NCBI GenBank assembly: GCA_002413065.1
Contig: DHWH01000014.1
Span: 13,704-40,710, forward strand
DNA length: 27,007 bases
Direction: 5' to 3'
From: Patescibacteria group bacterium UBA5187
GTDB lineage: Bacteria; Patescibacteriota; Minisyncoccia; Phycocordibacterales; PALSA-1337
In this document: positions 7,101 through 14,721 of the stretch, piece after piece
How positions within the stretch are numbered: the first letter of the stretch is position 1
Layout: each line of letters starts with the position of its first letter
The notes under the pieces: model-generated
Seen by the model: the letters and a program-made list of their open reading frames with translations, nothing else
What the model was told of the DNA's origin: nothing
Databases searched by the model: none
Made by a program: the position numbers and the translations under genes

Positions 7101-7374
7101 ATTGGGCGGTAAAGCTCAGGGCGGAGGACAGCGCTTCGGAGAAATGGAAGTCTGGGCATTGCTCGGTCACGGCGCGGCATACACGCTTCGTGAAATACTC
7201 ACGGTTAAGTCAGATGATATCGTCGGACGTTCTCAGACATTTGACTCTATTGTGAAGGGTGAACCTTTGAAGGCTCCAAACTTGCCGGCATCATTCAACG
7301 TGCTTTTGAAAACGCTTCGCGGATTGGCGTTGAACATAGAACTTATCAGCAAACCTCGCGTCGATGAGGAATAA
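4186..7374 (+). CDS. rpoB: DNA-directed RNA polymerase subunit beta
   Basis: A 1062-residue beta subunit of RNA polymerase, compact compared with E. coli (1342) because lineage inserts are absent. It runs from [22 protein letters not shown] through [14 protein letters not shown], the fork/rifampicin region (384-410), [37 protein letters not shown], the catalytic-centre [15 protein letters not shown], and the C-terminal [19 protein letters not shown] clamp segment. Several rifampicin-contact positions differ from E. coli: Gln390 for Asp516, Glu392 for Asn518, Thr403 for Arg529 and Thr405 for Ser531; His400 (His526) is kept. There is no Shine-Dalgarno before the ATG. rplJ/rplL do not precede it; rpoC follows after 70 nt. 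Confidence 0.99.
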   Translation: [1062 protein letters not shown]

Positions 7375-7391
7375 ACCTGAAATAACTCAAT

Positions 7392-7409
7392 GTGATCCAG
7401 CAGGATCAC
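7392..7409 (+). other. Hairpin in the rpoB-rpoC spacer
   Basis: A perfect 7-bp repeat GTGATCC/GGATCAC (7392-7398, 7403-7409) with the loop AGCA sits 18 nt after the rpoB stop. No T-run follows, so it is not a standard terminator. It could be an RNA processing or pausing site that sets the rpoB:rpoC ratio (inference). Confidence 0.5.
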
Positions 7410-7444
7410 CTACTGGGTTAAACCTTAAAACTTCAACACCCACC

Positions 7445-10400
7445 ATGCAAACCACTTCCAAAAAAACAATAGACCCTTCACACTTTGACCTCGTCCGTCT
7501 GACGCTGGCTTCACCAGAAAAGATCATCGAGTGGTCATTCGGCGAAGTTACCAAGCCGGAAACCATCAACTATCGTACTCAGCGTTCTGAAAAGAGCGGT
7601 CTCTTCGACGAGCGCATCTTCGGTCCAGACCGAGATTATGAATGTTACTGCGGCAAATATCGCGGTATCCGTTACAAGGGAATCGTATGTGAAAAATGCG
7701 GCGTCGAGATCACCCGTTCCATAGTTCGCCGCGAACGCATGGGCCATATCGAATTGGCCAGCCCTGTATCTCACATCTGGTTTCTCCGAAGCGTTCCATC
7801 ACGCATAGGCCTTATTCTCGGTATGACCACATCCGATCTTGAAAAGGTCGTCTATTTCGCAGGATATATCGTTACTAAAGTTCATGAAAGTGAAAAGGCC
7901 GCATTCTTGAAAGAACTTGATACCGAATATAAGACAAAGGTAAAGACAGCCAACGATGACAAGACAAAAGAAGCCTTGAAAGACTTGGTAGTTACTGCCC
8001 GCAAAGAAATCGAAACGATCGAATTGGGATTTGTCATGGATGAAGTAACGTATCATAAATATGCCATGAAGTATGGTGCGCTTTTCGAGGCCGGTATCGG
8101 TGCCGAAGTCGTTTTTGAACTTTTGAAGAAAATAGACCTTAATAAACTCAAAGCTGAGCTCGAAAAGGAGTATGACGTAGCAGGTTCCGCTGAACGCGAG
8201 AAACTTGCCAAGCGCCTTTCACTCGTAAAACAGATGATCCGTGCCAAGGTCCGTCCCGAATGGATGTTCCTCGTTCGTATTCCCGTTATTCCGCCAGGTC
8301 TCCGTCCTATGGTTGCTCTCGATGGCGGACGCTACGCGACATCAGACGTGAATGACTTGTATCGCCGTGTCATCAACCGCAACAACCGTTTGCTCAAGCT
8401 CAAGGAAATTAATGCGCCTGAGGTTATTCTCCGCAATGAAAAGCGTATTCTCCAGGAAGCCGTTGACGCCCTTATCGACAATTCGATCCGTCACAGCTCG
8501 TCTGCAGGAGCAGCCGCAGCAGCAGCACAAAAGCGCGCACTCAAATCTTTGTCAGACAGTTTGAAATCCAAGCGCGGTCTTTTCCGTCAGAACCTTCTCG
8601 GTAAACGCGTGGACTACTCCGGTCGTTCCGTTATCGTCGTCGGTCCGGATCTCAAACTCGATGAGTGCGGATTGCCAAAGCATATGGCTCTGGAATTGTT
8701 CCGCCCATTCGTCATCTCAGGCCTCCTCAAACGCGAACTCGCGTACAACATTCGCGGTGCCAACCGTCTCATTGATGACGGTGCCAAAGAAGTCTGGGAA
8801 ATTTTGGAAGAAGTCATCACGGGCAAGTATGTGCTCCTGAACCGCGCACCAACATTGCACCGTCTCGGCATCCAGGCATTCCGTCCGATCCTTATTGAAG
8901 GCAATGCCATCCACGTTCACCCGCTCGTATGTACGGCTTTCAACGCTGACTTCGACGGTGACCAGATGGCCGTTCACGTTCCATTGTCAGATGAAGCACA
9001 GCTCGAAGCCAAGATGATCATGGCTGCCGACAAAAACATTTTGAAGCCGGGTAACAACGATCCGACAGTCGCGGCAAAAATGCTTGATATCGTACTCGGA
9101 TGTTTCTGGGTTACGAAGGTGCTTGAAGGCGCTCCTGGCGAAGGTAAGGTATTCGAATCTCCTGATGCCGCCACTCTCGCGCATTCATTCAAAGCCATTG
9201 ATCTCCGTGCCGCTGTCAAAGTGTTGGCTCCTGCTACTGCAAAATATGCAGCGTACAAAGGCGGTCTATTCGAGACTACCGTAGGACGCATTCTATTCAA
9301 TGGCATGTTGCCGGAAGAATATCCGTTCATCAACGAAGAAGTCGGCCGTAAGAAATTGAGCAGTATCATCGATGATATGATCAATATCAATGGTGCCGAA
9401 AACATCGCTCCTATTCTTGATCGAATCAAAACTTTCGGATTCGGATATGCCACATATTCCGGTACGACATGGGGTATCGACGATATCATGATCCCTGAAT
9501 CAAAGGGGGAAATCATCGGCAAAGCCAAAAAACAAGCTGATATCGTAACAAATCAATTTAACGATGGTCTTCTTACTGAAGAAGAGCGCATTCGCAAACA
9601 TATCGAAATCTGGCAGCGCGCCAAGGGTGAGATCGAAAAAGCTATTCCTCAGTCTTTGGATAAAACCGGTTCAGTCTATGACATGGTTACATCCGGAGCT
9701 CGCGGATCCCTCTCCCAGATCACACAGATGGTAGGTATGAAGGGTCTTATCTCATCCGTTTCCGGAGAAACCATTGAATTCCCAATTCTTTCATGTTCGA
9801 AGGAAGGTTTGACTCCGATCGAGTACTTCATCACTACACACGGTTCACGTAAAGGTTTGACCGACACGGCCTTGAACACTGCAAAGGCAGGTTACCTTAC
9901 CCGTAAGCTCTTCGTGGTTGCACAGGATGTTGTTGTTTCAGAACAAGACTGTGGCACCAAGGAATCAATCGTCATCCACAAGCAGACCGCTTCGGGAATG
10001 AACATTCCTCTCTCGAAGAACATCCGCGGACGCATCATCGCCGAAGACGTAAAGGATGCAAACGGCGAAGTCCTCTTCAAAAAAGGACACATGCTTTCGA
10101 AAGCCGATGCTTCTGCAATCGAAGATGCCGGTATCACTGAAGTTTCGGTACGTTCACCGTTGTCTTGTAAGACAATCCGTGGAGTCTGTACGAAATGTTA
10201 CGGTCTTGACCTTGGTAGAAATACGCTCATCAATCTCGGTGAAGCTGTCGGTACCATCGCCGCTCAAGCTATCGGTGAACCTGGAACTCAGTTGACGATG
10301 CGTACATTCCACGCTGGAGGTGCCGCTTCGCAAGGCGGAGACATTACATCCGGTTTGCCACGCGTTGAAGAAGTCTTCGAGAAGCGCCGTCCCAAGAATC

Positions 10401-11110
10401 CTGCCGTGGTTGCCACAGTTGATGGCATGGTCACGGGCATGAAGGACCTCGGCAAAGAAAAGGTTGTCTACGTTCTTCCTGAAATTGAAGACAAGGGCAA
10501 TAAAAAGGCCGCAGAAGTCGAATATACATTCCCATATCGCCGTACGACTATGGTCAAGGTTGGCGATCGTGTGAAGAAGGGACAACTCCTTACTGACGGA
10601 TCTGCCGATATTGACGAAGTCTTCGAATACGGCGGGGAAGAGCGTGCCAAGGATTACGTTATCACAGAAGTCGGAAAGATCTATGAATTGCAGGGTGAAA
10701 CCGTTTCCAGAAAGCACATTGAGCTCATCGTGAAGCAGATGTTCAGCCGCCGCCGAATCATAGATGGCGGAGAAACAAATCTTACCGAAGGCATGGTGGT
10801 TGATGATATCCAGCTTTCAGAAGAGAATGCCGCCGCAAAGGCAGCGGGAGGCTCTCCTGCCAAGGCAGAAAAATTGGTAATGGGTATTACCGAAACATCT
10901 CTCTCACGCAAGAGCTTCTTGTCAGCCGCTTCCTTCCAACACACGACCCGTGTTCTCATCGCCAACGCAGTTCGCGGTGCAGATGACGACCTCACAGGTC
11001 TCATGGAAAACGTTATCATTGGTCGCCTCGTTCCTGCAGGTTCCGGATTCGAAGGTTCACCAAAGAAAGCGATGATAGATGCGTTGAAGCCGAAGGATTA
11101 TGATGAGTAA
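7445..11110 (+). CDS. rpoC: DNA-directed RNA polymerase subunit beta'
   Basis: A 1221-residue beta' subunit carrying the polymerase active site. The first zinc ribbon has Cys67, Cys69, Cys82 and Cys85. The Mg-binding NADFDGDQMAVHVPL supplies Asp502, Asp504 and Asp506. The second zinc site appears in SPLSCKTIRGVCTKCYGLDLG, followed by GEAVGTIAAQAIGEPGTQLTMRTFH (trigger loop/bridge region). The frame is open to 7364, overlapping the rpoB end, but those 27 extra residues do not resemble the family. The start was set at 7445, where MQTTSKKTIDPSHFDLVRLTLASPEKI matches the usual N-terminus. A run of Ala (SSAGAAAAAAQKRA, near 355) lies in the coiled-coil region. No Shine-Dalgarno is seen. A bidirectional terminator follows. 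Confidence 0.98.
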   Translation: MQTTSKKTIDPSHFDLVRLTLASPEKIIEWSFGEVTKPETINYRTQRSEKSGLFDERIFGPDRDYECYCGKYRGIRYKGIVCEKCGVEITRSIVRRERMGHIELASPVSHIWFLRSVPSRIGLILGMTTSDLEKVVYFAGYIVTKVHESEKAAFLKELDTEYKTKVKTANDDKTKEALKDLVVTARKEIETIELGFVMDEVTYHKYAMKYGALFEAGIGAEVVFELLKKIDLNKLKAELEKEYDVAGSAEREKLAKRLSLVKQMIRAKVRPEWMFLVRIPVIPPGLRPMVALDGGRYATSDVNDLYRRVINRNNRLLKLKEINAPEVILRNEKRILQEAVDALIDNSIRHSSSAGAAAAAAQKRALKSLSDSLKSKRGLFRQNLLGKRVDYSGRSVIVVGPDLKLDECGLPKHMALELFRPFVISGLLKRELAYNIRGANRLIDDGAKEVWEILEEVITGKYVLLNRAPTLHRLGIQAFRPILIEGNAIHVHPLVCTAFNADFDGDQMAVHVPLSDEAQLEAKMIMAADKNILKPGNNDPTVAAKMLDIVLGCFWVTKVLEGAPGEGKVFESPDAATLAHSFKAIDLRAAVKVLAPATAKYAAYKGGLFETTVGRILFNGMLPEEYPFINEEVGRKKLSSIIDDMININGAENIAPILDRIKTFGFGYATYSGTTWGIDDIMIPESKGEIIGKAKKQADIVTNQFNDGLLTEEERIRKHIEIWQRAKGEIEKAIPQSLDKTGSVYDMVTSGARGSLSQITQMVGMKGLISSVSGETIEFPILSCSKEGLTPIEYFITTHGSRKGLTDTALNTAKAGYLTRKLFVVAQDVVVSEQDCGTKESIVIHKQTASGMNIPLSKNIRGRIIAEDVKDANGEVLFKKGHMLSKADASAIEDAGITEVSVRSPLSCKTIRGVCTKCYGLDLGRNTLINLGEAVGTIAAQAIGEPGTQLTMRTFHAGGAASQGGDITSGLPRVEEVFEKRRPKNPAVVATVDGMVTGMKDLGKEKVVYVLPEIEDKGNKKAAEVEYTFPYRRTTMVKVGDRVKKGQLLTDGSADIDEVFEYGGEERAKDYVITEVGKIYELQGETVSRKHIELIVKQMFSRRRIIDGGETNLTEGMVVDDIQLSEENAAAKAAGGSPAKAEKLVMGITETSLSRKSFLSAASFQHTTRVLIANAVRGADDDLTGLMENVIIGRLVPAGSGFEGSPKKAMIDALKPKDYDE

Positions 11111-11148
11111 AGATTCAAATAGTTTTCCAATTTAATTTAATGGAAATA

Positions 11149-11178
11149 AAAAACCGTACTCACCAGAGTACGGTTTTT
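11149..11178 (+). terminator. Bidirectional terminator between rpoC and the MFS gene
   Basis: A perfect 13-bp inverted repeat AAAAACCGTACTC/GAGTACGGTTTTT (11149-11161, 11166-11178) with the loop ACCA lies between two convergent stops. It can terminate rpoC on the plus strand and the transporter gene (stop at 11184) on the minus strand. Confidence 0.92.
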
Positions 11179-11183
11179 GGCTT

Positions 11184-12377
11184 TCAATCAGAACCTTCAT
11201 TGCCATTTTTGGCAACGATTAAGGCTCCGGCTATAAGAACTATTCCGGAAACTATCCACGCCACGGAAATTCCGAAGCATTGAGCGACAATCCCGCTTAC
11301 AAGCAGTCCGATCGCACCGCATATATGCGGCGCGATGGAACAAAAGGAAGCGATAGTTGCTCGTTCATGTGACGGAATTCTCTGGTGGAGATAGTCATCT
11401 ATCATCGGACCCCAGTAACCGCGCGGGACTTCGTGGAGCAAGAATAATATGACGATGCAAGGCAATCCGGGAATGATCGTGGCGAGTATGATACATAGGC
11501 CCGTGCAGATTTGAGACTTCAAGATAATTCGTTTTTCATTGCCCGTATTTTTCAATCGGGAAACGAGAAATGCTCCTACTGCAAGGGATATCATCATTCC
11601 TGTGAATAGGAATCCGAAATGCTGTTCGGAGACGCCATGATTTTTGAAGAATGGCTGCCAATACATGTTCAATGCCTGCACGGCGAATATTTGCACGCAG
11701 GTAATTGTCAGAATGAAGCGAACGGTTTTGTGTTGTGTGCCGTATTTCACACTGGAAGCGATCACATTTCGCATGGCAGACCATCCTCTTTTCCAAGAGA
11801 AAACGCCTTTCACGAAATAATGTTCTTCCATTGTGAAGTAAGCGATGGCCGTCGTTAATGCCATTATGGTACCGCCGATAAACCAGGGAAGCGTCGGATT
11901 GCGAACTGCAATGTACGAACCTGCCACCGCACCTATTCCTCCGCCAATTTGGCAGATAAGATTTCCGCGTCCGAATATTTTCGTGTACCCGCCTTCATAT
12001 CCATGGTGCTTGAGACTGTCTACGAGCCACGCCTTGAATGCGCCGCTTCGGAATGTAAATCCGATCGCAGCGACAATTTCCGCACAGACAAACCCTGTGA
12101 AGGTGTGCGAACTGCCGTATATGAACATGCTGAGACACATGAATCCGCAGGCAGACACGAACGATGTTTTTCTTCCGAATATATCCGCAAACGCCCCCGT
12201 CGGTATCTCGCACAAAAATATGGTGAGATAGTAGGCGGCGTTGACCAGATTTACTTCGAACAGACTGAGTCCATTTTTGATGAGGAATGTGCTACATATT
12301 GCACTAATGATCGACAAGCCACCAATAGTGAACAGCCCTGACAGAATGTAATACTGACGAATGATGTTACGTTGCAT
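11184..12377 (-). CDS. MFS transporter (drug-efflux-like)
   Basis: A 397-residue membrane protein with about 12 hydrophobic segments. The MFS motif A between helices 2 and 3 reads GAFADIFGRKTS (GxxxDxxGRK pattern). The N-terminal half resembles multidrug or sugar efflux carriers, but no substrate residue can be assigned. The frame extends to an ATG at 12410; the start at 12377 (MQRNIIRQYYIL) is preferred because the leader AGAAAGAAAAATT abuts that ATG, exactly as in the genes at 3884 and 16314. The 11 extra residues of the longer form are polar and unlike an MFS start. It is a single gene converging on rpoC. No convincing -35/-10 pair was found upstream. Confidence 0.9.
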   Translation of the reverse strand: MQRNIIRQYYILSGLFTIGGLSIISAICSTFLIKNGLSLFEVNLVNAAYYLTIFLCEIPTGAFADIFGRKTSFVSACGFMCLSMFIYGSSHTFTGFVCAEIVAAIGFTFRSGAFKAWLVDSLKHHGYEGGYTKIFGRGNLICQIGGGIGAVAGSYIAVRNPTLPWFIGGTIMALTTAIAYFTMEEHYFVKGVFSWKRGWSAMRNVIASSVKYGTQHKTVRFILTITCVQIFAVQALNMYWQPFFKNHGVSEQHFGFLFTGMMISLAVGAFLVSRLKNTGNEKRIILKSQICTGLCIILATIIPGLPCIVILFLLHEVPRGYWGPMIDDYLHQRIPSHERATIASFCSIAPHICGAIGLLVSGIVAQCFGISVAWIVSGIVLIAGALIVAKNGNEGSD

Positions 12378-12449
12378 AATTTTTCTTTCTATTTGATATG
12401 TAGTTTTCAATGATCTATGTGTTTGTGTGTTTACTGAACGTTGGATACA

Positions 12450-12482
12450 AAAAATCCCGACTTTCGTCCAGTCGGGATTTTT
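12450..12482 (-). terminator. Strong terminator in the MFS-dnaG gap
   Basis: A perfect 13-bp inverted repeat AAAAATCCCGACT/AGTCGGGATTTTT (12450-12462, 12470-12482) with a 7-nt loop. On the minus strand it lies 20 nt after the stop of the 46-codon ORF and is the natural end of that transcript. On the plus strand nothing upstream needs it except read-through. Confidence 0.85.
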
Positions 12483-12502
12483 CCAGAGTGCTTTGCAGGG
12501 AA

Positions 12503-12643
12503 TTAGCTTAAAAGCATATGAGAAACATCACGACTGATCGTAAGTGCACCGGCGTCAGAGACGGCGGCAATGAGGAAATAACCCCAGAAGGTAGACTTCT
12601 GTGGCATTTCGCGCTTATTCGTGATGTTTTTATTTTCGTGCAT
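12503..12643 (-). CDS. Small hypothetical protein, one hydrophobic helix (46 aa)
   Basis: ATG at 12643 to TAA at 12503-12505. The N-terminal half is polar (MHENKNITNKREMPQKS). The middle, FWGYFLIAAVSDAGALTI (19-36), could form one membrane helix interrupted by Ser-Asp, and the tail is short and polar. I do not recognise a family. Support comes from its signals: TTGACA (12679-12674) with TACTAT 17 nt away (12656-12651) ends 7 nt before the ATG, the leaderless spacing seen at other genes here, and a strong terminator follows the stop by 20 nt. The same DNA forms long inverted repeats, so the transcript may instead, or also, work as a structured RNA. A plus-strand ORF through the region looks less protein-like. 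Confidence 0.45.
   Translation of the reverse strand: MHENKNITNKREMPQKSTFWGYFLIAAVSDAGALTISRDVSHMLLS
12523..12635. ncRNA. Candidate structured RNA with nested stems upstream of dnaG
   Basis: A perfect 11-bp inverted repeat AAACATCACGA/TCGTGATGTTT (12523-12533, 12619-12629) is continued on its inner side, after a 6-nt bulge, by GTAAGTGC/GCGCTTAT (12540-12547, 12611-12618; 8 bp counting two G-U). Inside are two hairpins: CCGGCGTC-AGA-GACGGCGG (12549-12567, one G-G mismatch) and CAGAAG-GTAGA-CTTCTG (12585-12601). Together they make a three-way-junction fold. The G-U pairs are valid only on the plus strand, where TTTTTATTTT follows the outer stem. The clear promoter and second terminator are on the minus strand. 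The strand is therefore undecided. No known RNA family was recognised. Confidence 0.4.
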
Positions 12644-12650
12644 GGGAAAG

Positions 12651-12679
12651 ATAGTATATTAGTTATGTGTATTTGTCAA
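12651..12679 (-). promoter_or_regulatory. Promoter of the 46-codon minus-strand unit
   Basis: A perfect TTGACA (12679-12674) and TACTAT (12656-12651) are spaced 17 nt apart; TATACT (12658-12653) is a better hexamer at 15 nt. The predicted start coincides with the ATG at 12643. It lies back to back with the dnaG promoter. Confidence 0.55.
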
Positions 12680-12686
12680 ATTTACC

Positions 12687-12714
12687 TTGGCCTTTTCCAC
12701 ATTTGAGCTATAAT
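12687..12714 (+). promoter_or_regulatory. dnaG promoter, predicted leaderless
   Basis: TTGGCC (12687-12692), a 16-nt spacer and a consensus TATAAT (12709-12714) end 6 nt before the dnaG ATG. The expected transcription start falls on or next to the start codon, and no Shine-Dalgarno is present. This fixes the start at 12721 instead of the upstream in-frame ATG at 12667. Confidence 0.65.
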
Positions 12715-12720
12715 CAACCC

Positions 12721-14610
12721 ATGAATCACAGCCGCACTACCGTTGAAGAAATAAAGGCTCGCATACCCATTGAGGAGCTTGTAGCTTCGTATATAAAGCT
12801 GGAAAAAGCCGGCAAGTCATTCAAGGGTAAATGCCCGTTTCACAATGAAAAAACGGCCTCATTTTTCATTTCACCGGAACGTGGCGGCTATTATTGCTTC
12901 GGCTGCAATGCCAAGGGCGATATTTTCTCATTCGTGGAACAATTCGAGGGACTGGATTTTCGTGGCGCATTGAAAGTTCTGGCGGAAAAAGCCGGCGTGC
13001 CTCTCGTTACCGAACAGAAGGCGGATAGTGAAAAAGACCGTCTTTTTCAGATCACGGAACAGGCGGCTGCGTATTTTGAAATGCAATTTGAAAAGTCTGT
13101 TGAGGCAAAGGATTATATCAAAAATCGCGGCATTAGTCCGGAAACTCGAACCTCATTCAGGATCGGCTGGGCGCCTGAAGGTTGGAGGAATCTGCACGCG
13201 TACTTAAAAGGAAAAGGATGGAATGAAGCATTTATGGAAAAGGCCGGTCTTATCAAGTTGGCGCAACAGCCGCAAGGTCAAGTGCAGCAATCTCAGATGC
13301 AGTCATCCGGGCAAGCGGGAAAAAATGCACCTTCTTACTACGATCGTTTTCGCGGACGCATCATGTTTCCTATCACGGATTCCAGTGGCCGTGTCGTTGC
13401 CTTCACCGGCAGAATTCTAAAAGATGATGGCAAATCCGCCAAATATTTGAATAGTCCTGACACTCCTTTATTCAATAAGTCACAGATTTTATTTGGCCTT
13501 GATAAGGCAAAAACAGAAATTCGCCGCGTGGGATATTCGGTTCTGGTAGAAGGGCAGATGGACCTCGTACTTTCTCACCAAGTAGGCGTAAAGAATTCCA
13601 TCGCCGCATCCGGAACGGCTTTGACGGATCAAGTACAGGGAGAGAACGGCGTGGTCAGCAACCTTGGAATGGTCCGTCGTTTGTCGCCAAACATGATCAT
13701 TGCTCTTGATTCGGATCTGGCCGGACGTGCCGCCGCCATGCGCGTGGTTGCGGCTACAGCGCTTTCCGTGGGCATGTCAGTGAAGATTGCGGATATAGAA
13801 GGAGGCAAAGATCCCGCAGATCTCATTTTATCTGATCCGGAAAGTTGGAAGCTCGTATTACGCAATGCGAAGCATGTTATCGAATTCGAACTCGCCAATG
13901 TTATGAAGGAAGTGACGGATCCGCATAAGCTTGCCAAAGCAGTCCGTGACCGCGTTTTTCCATTTTTGATTCGTATAGACAGTGAAATGGACAAGGCTTT
14001 TTATGTAAAAAAGATTGCTGAGGGCGTGGCTCTGACCGAACAGGCGGTATGGGAAGATGTGAGGAAATATGAGAAGACTAAGCAGAACCAGGACGCATCT
14101 CTGAAGCCACTTTCGGAGCGAGCGACGGCGAGCGAGAAGGAGGTGCGGCGCCAGCAGGCGACGACACCGATGGCTGAAGGGATGCGTGCTGGTTCTGCAC
14201 CCGGTTCTTCATTGCACCGTTTAGACCTTGTCGAGCGTAGAATGTTTGGGCTTCTTTCATTGATGGAGTCATCAAAAATTCCGCTCGCGACCGATTATCG
14301 CGAACAAATTCGGAAGATTGCAGGCCCCACGTATGAGGAGCGAATACAAAAAATTGAACCCATCATGAGGGATCTTTCATTCGAAGCTGAAGCTTTCTTT
14401 GGAAATGATCAAAAACGTTCCGATATACACATGAAAGAGCTCATCATGAACTTTGAGGAAGATCTTATAAATGCTGATCTTATAACCACTATGGGCGAGT
14501 TGCGTTTGGCGGAAAAAGCCGGAAATACCTTGCGAGTAGGCGAATTAGCCAATAAATGCCAGGTATTATCTATGAGAAAAGCGGAAATAGGGAAACGCAA
14601 ACATATTTGA
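12721..14610 (+). CDS. dnaG: DNA primase
   Basis: A 629-residue bacterial primase that would make RNA primers at the replication fork. The N-terminal CHC2 zinc site is Cys38, His41, Cys59 and Cys62 in CPFH...CFGC. The TOPRIM core follows, with Glu277 in VLVEGQMD, Asp330 and Asp332 in ALDSDLAG, and GGKDPADLI. The acidic pair reads DSD where DGD is usual. A Gln-rich, low-complexity insert (about 181-200) splits the N-terminal core, and a short insert precedes the DSD strand. The last about 130 residues (from SLHRLDLVERRMFGLL) match the region that contacts the DnaB helicase in other species, after a variable linker. The longer frame from 12667 was rejected because the dnaG promoter lies inside it. 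rpoD follows after 111 nt, the classic dnaG-rpoD arrangement. Confidence 0.97.
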   Translation: MNHSRTTVEEIKARIPIEELVASYIKLEKAGKSFKGKCPFHNEKTASFFISPERGGYYCFGCNAKGDIFSFVEQFEGLDFRGALKVLAEKAGVPLVTEQKADSEKDRLFQITEQAAAYFEMQFEKSVEAKDYIKNRGISPETRTSFRIGWAPEGWRNLHAYLKGKGWNEAFMEKAGLIKLAQQPQGQVQQSQMQSSGQAGKNAPSYYDRFRGRIMFPITDSSGRVVAFTGRILKDDGKSAKYLNSPDTPLFNKSQILFGLDKAKTEIRRVGYSVLVEGQMDLVLSHQVGVKNSIAASGTALTDQVQGENGVVSNLGMVRRLSPNMIIALDSDLAGRAAAMRVVAATALSVGMSVKIADIEGGKDPADLILSDPESWKLVLRNAKHVIEFELANVMKEVTDPHKLAKAVRDRVFPFLIRIDSEMDKAFYVKKIAEGVALTEQAVWEDVRKYEKTKQNQDASLKPLSERATASEKEVRRQQATTPMAEGMRAGSAPGSSLHRLDLVERRMFGLLSLMESSKIPLATDYREQIRKIAGPTYEERIQKIEPIMRDLSFEAEAFFGNDQKRSDIHMKELIMNFEEDLINADLITTMGELRLAEKAGNTLRVGELANKCQVLSMRKAEIGKRKHI

Positions 14611-14642
14611 AGAATGAAGTATAAAGGGAAATTACATCATAA

Positions 14643-14692
14643 TTGCTCATACGGAGCAAGCACTTGCGCGTATGTCAGTAATCCCGTACAAT
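14643..14692 (+). promoter_or_regulatory. Candidate rpoD promoter with upstream inverted repeat
   Basis: TTGCGC (14664-14669), a 17-nt spacer and TACAAT (14687-14692) would start transcription near 14699, leaving a T-rich leader of about 23 nt without a Shine-Dalgarno. Just upstream is a perfect 6-bp hairpin TTGCTC-ATACG-GAGCAA (14643-14659) with no T-run; it could be an operator or a weak end for dnaG mRNA. Confidence 0.45.
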
Positions 14693-14721
14693 CATCAGGT
14701 TAATTTAATTCTCTTTTATCC

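Noticed and set aside
7364..7444. rpoC starting at 7364, overlapping rpoB
   Set aside because: The 27 added residues are unlike the family; the start at 7445 gives a standard N-terminus.
12518..12706. A 62-residue plus-strand ORF before dnaG
   Set aside because: It has no start signal, no recognisable composition or family, and runs through the dnaG promoter region; the minus-strand 46-codon ORF has better signals.
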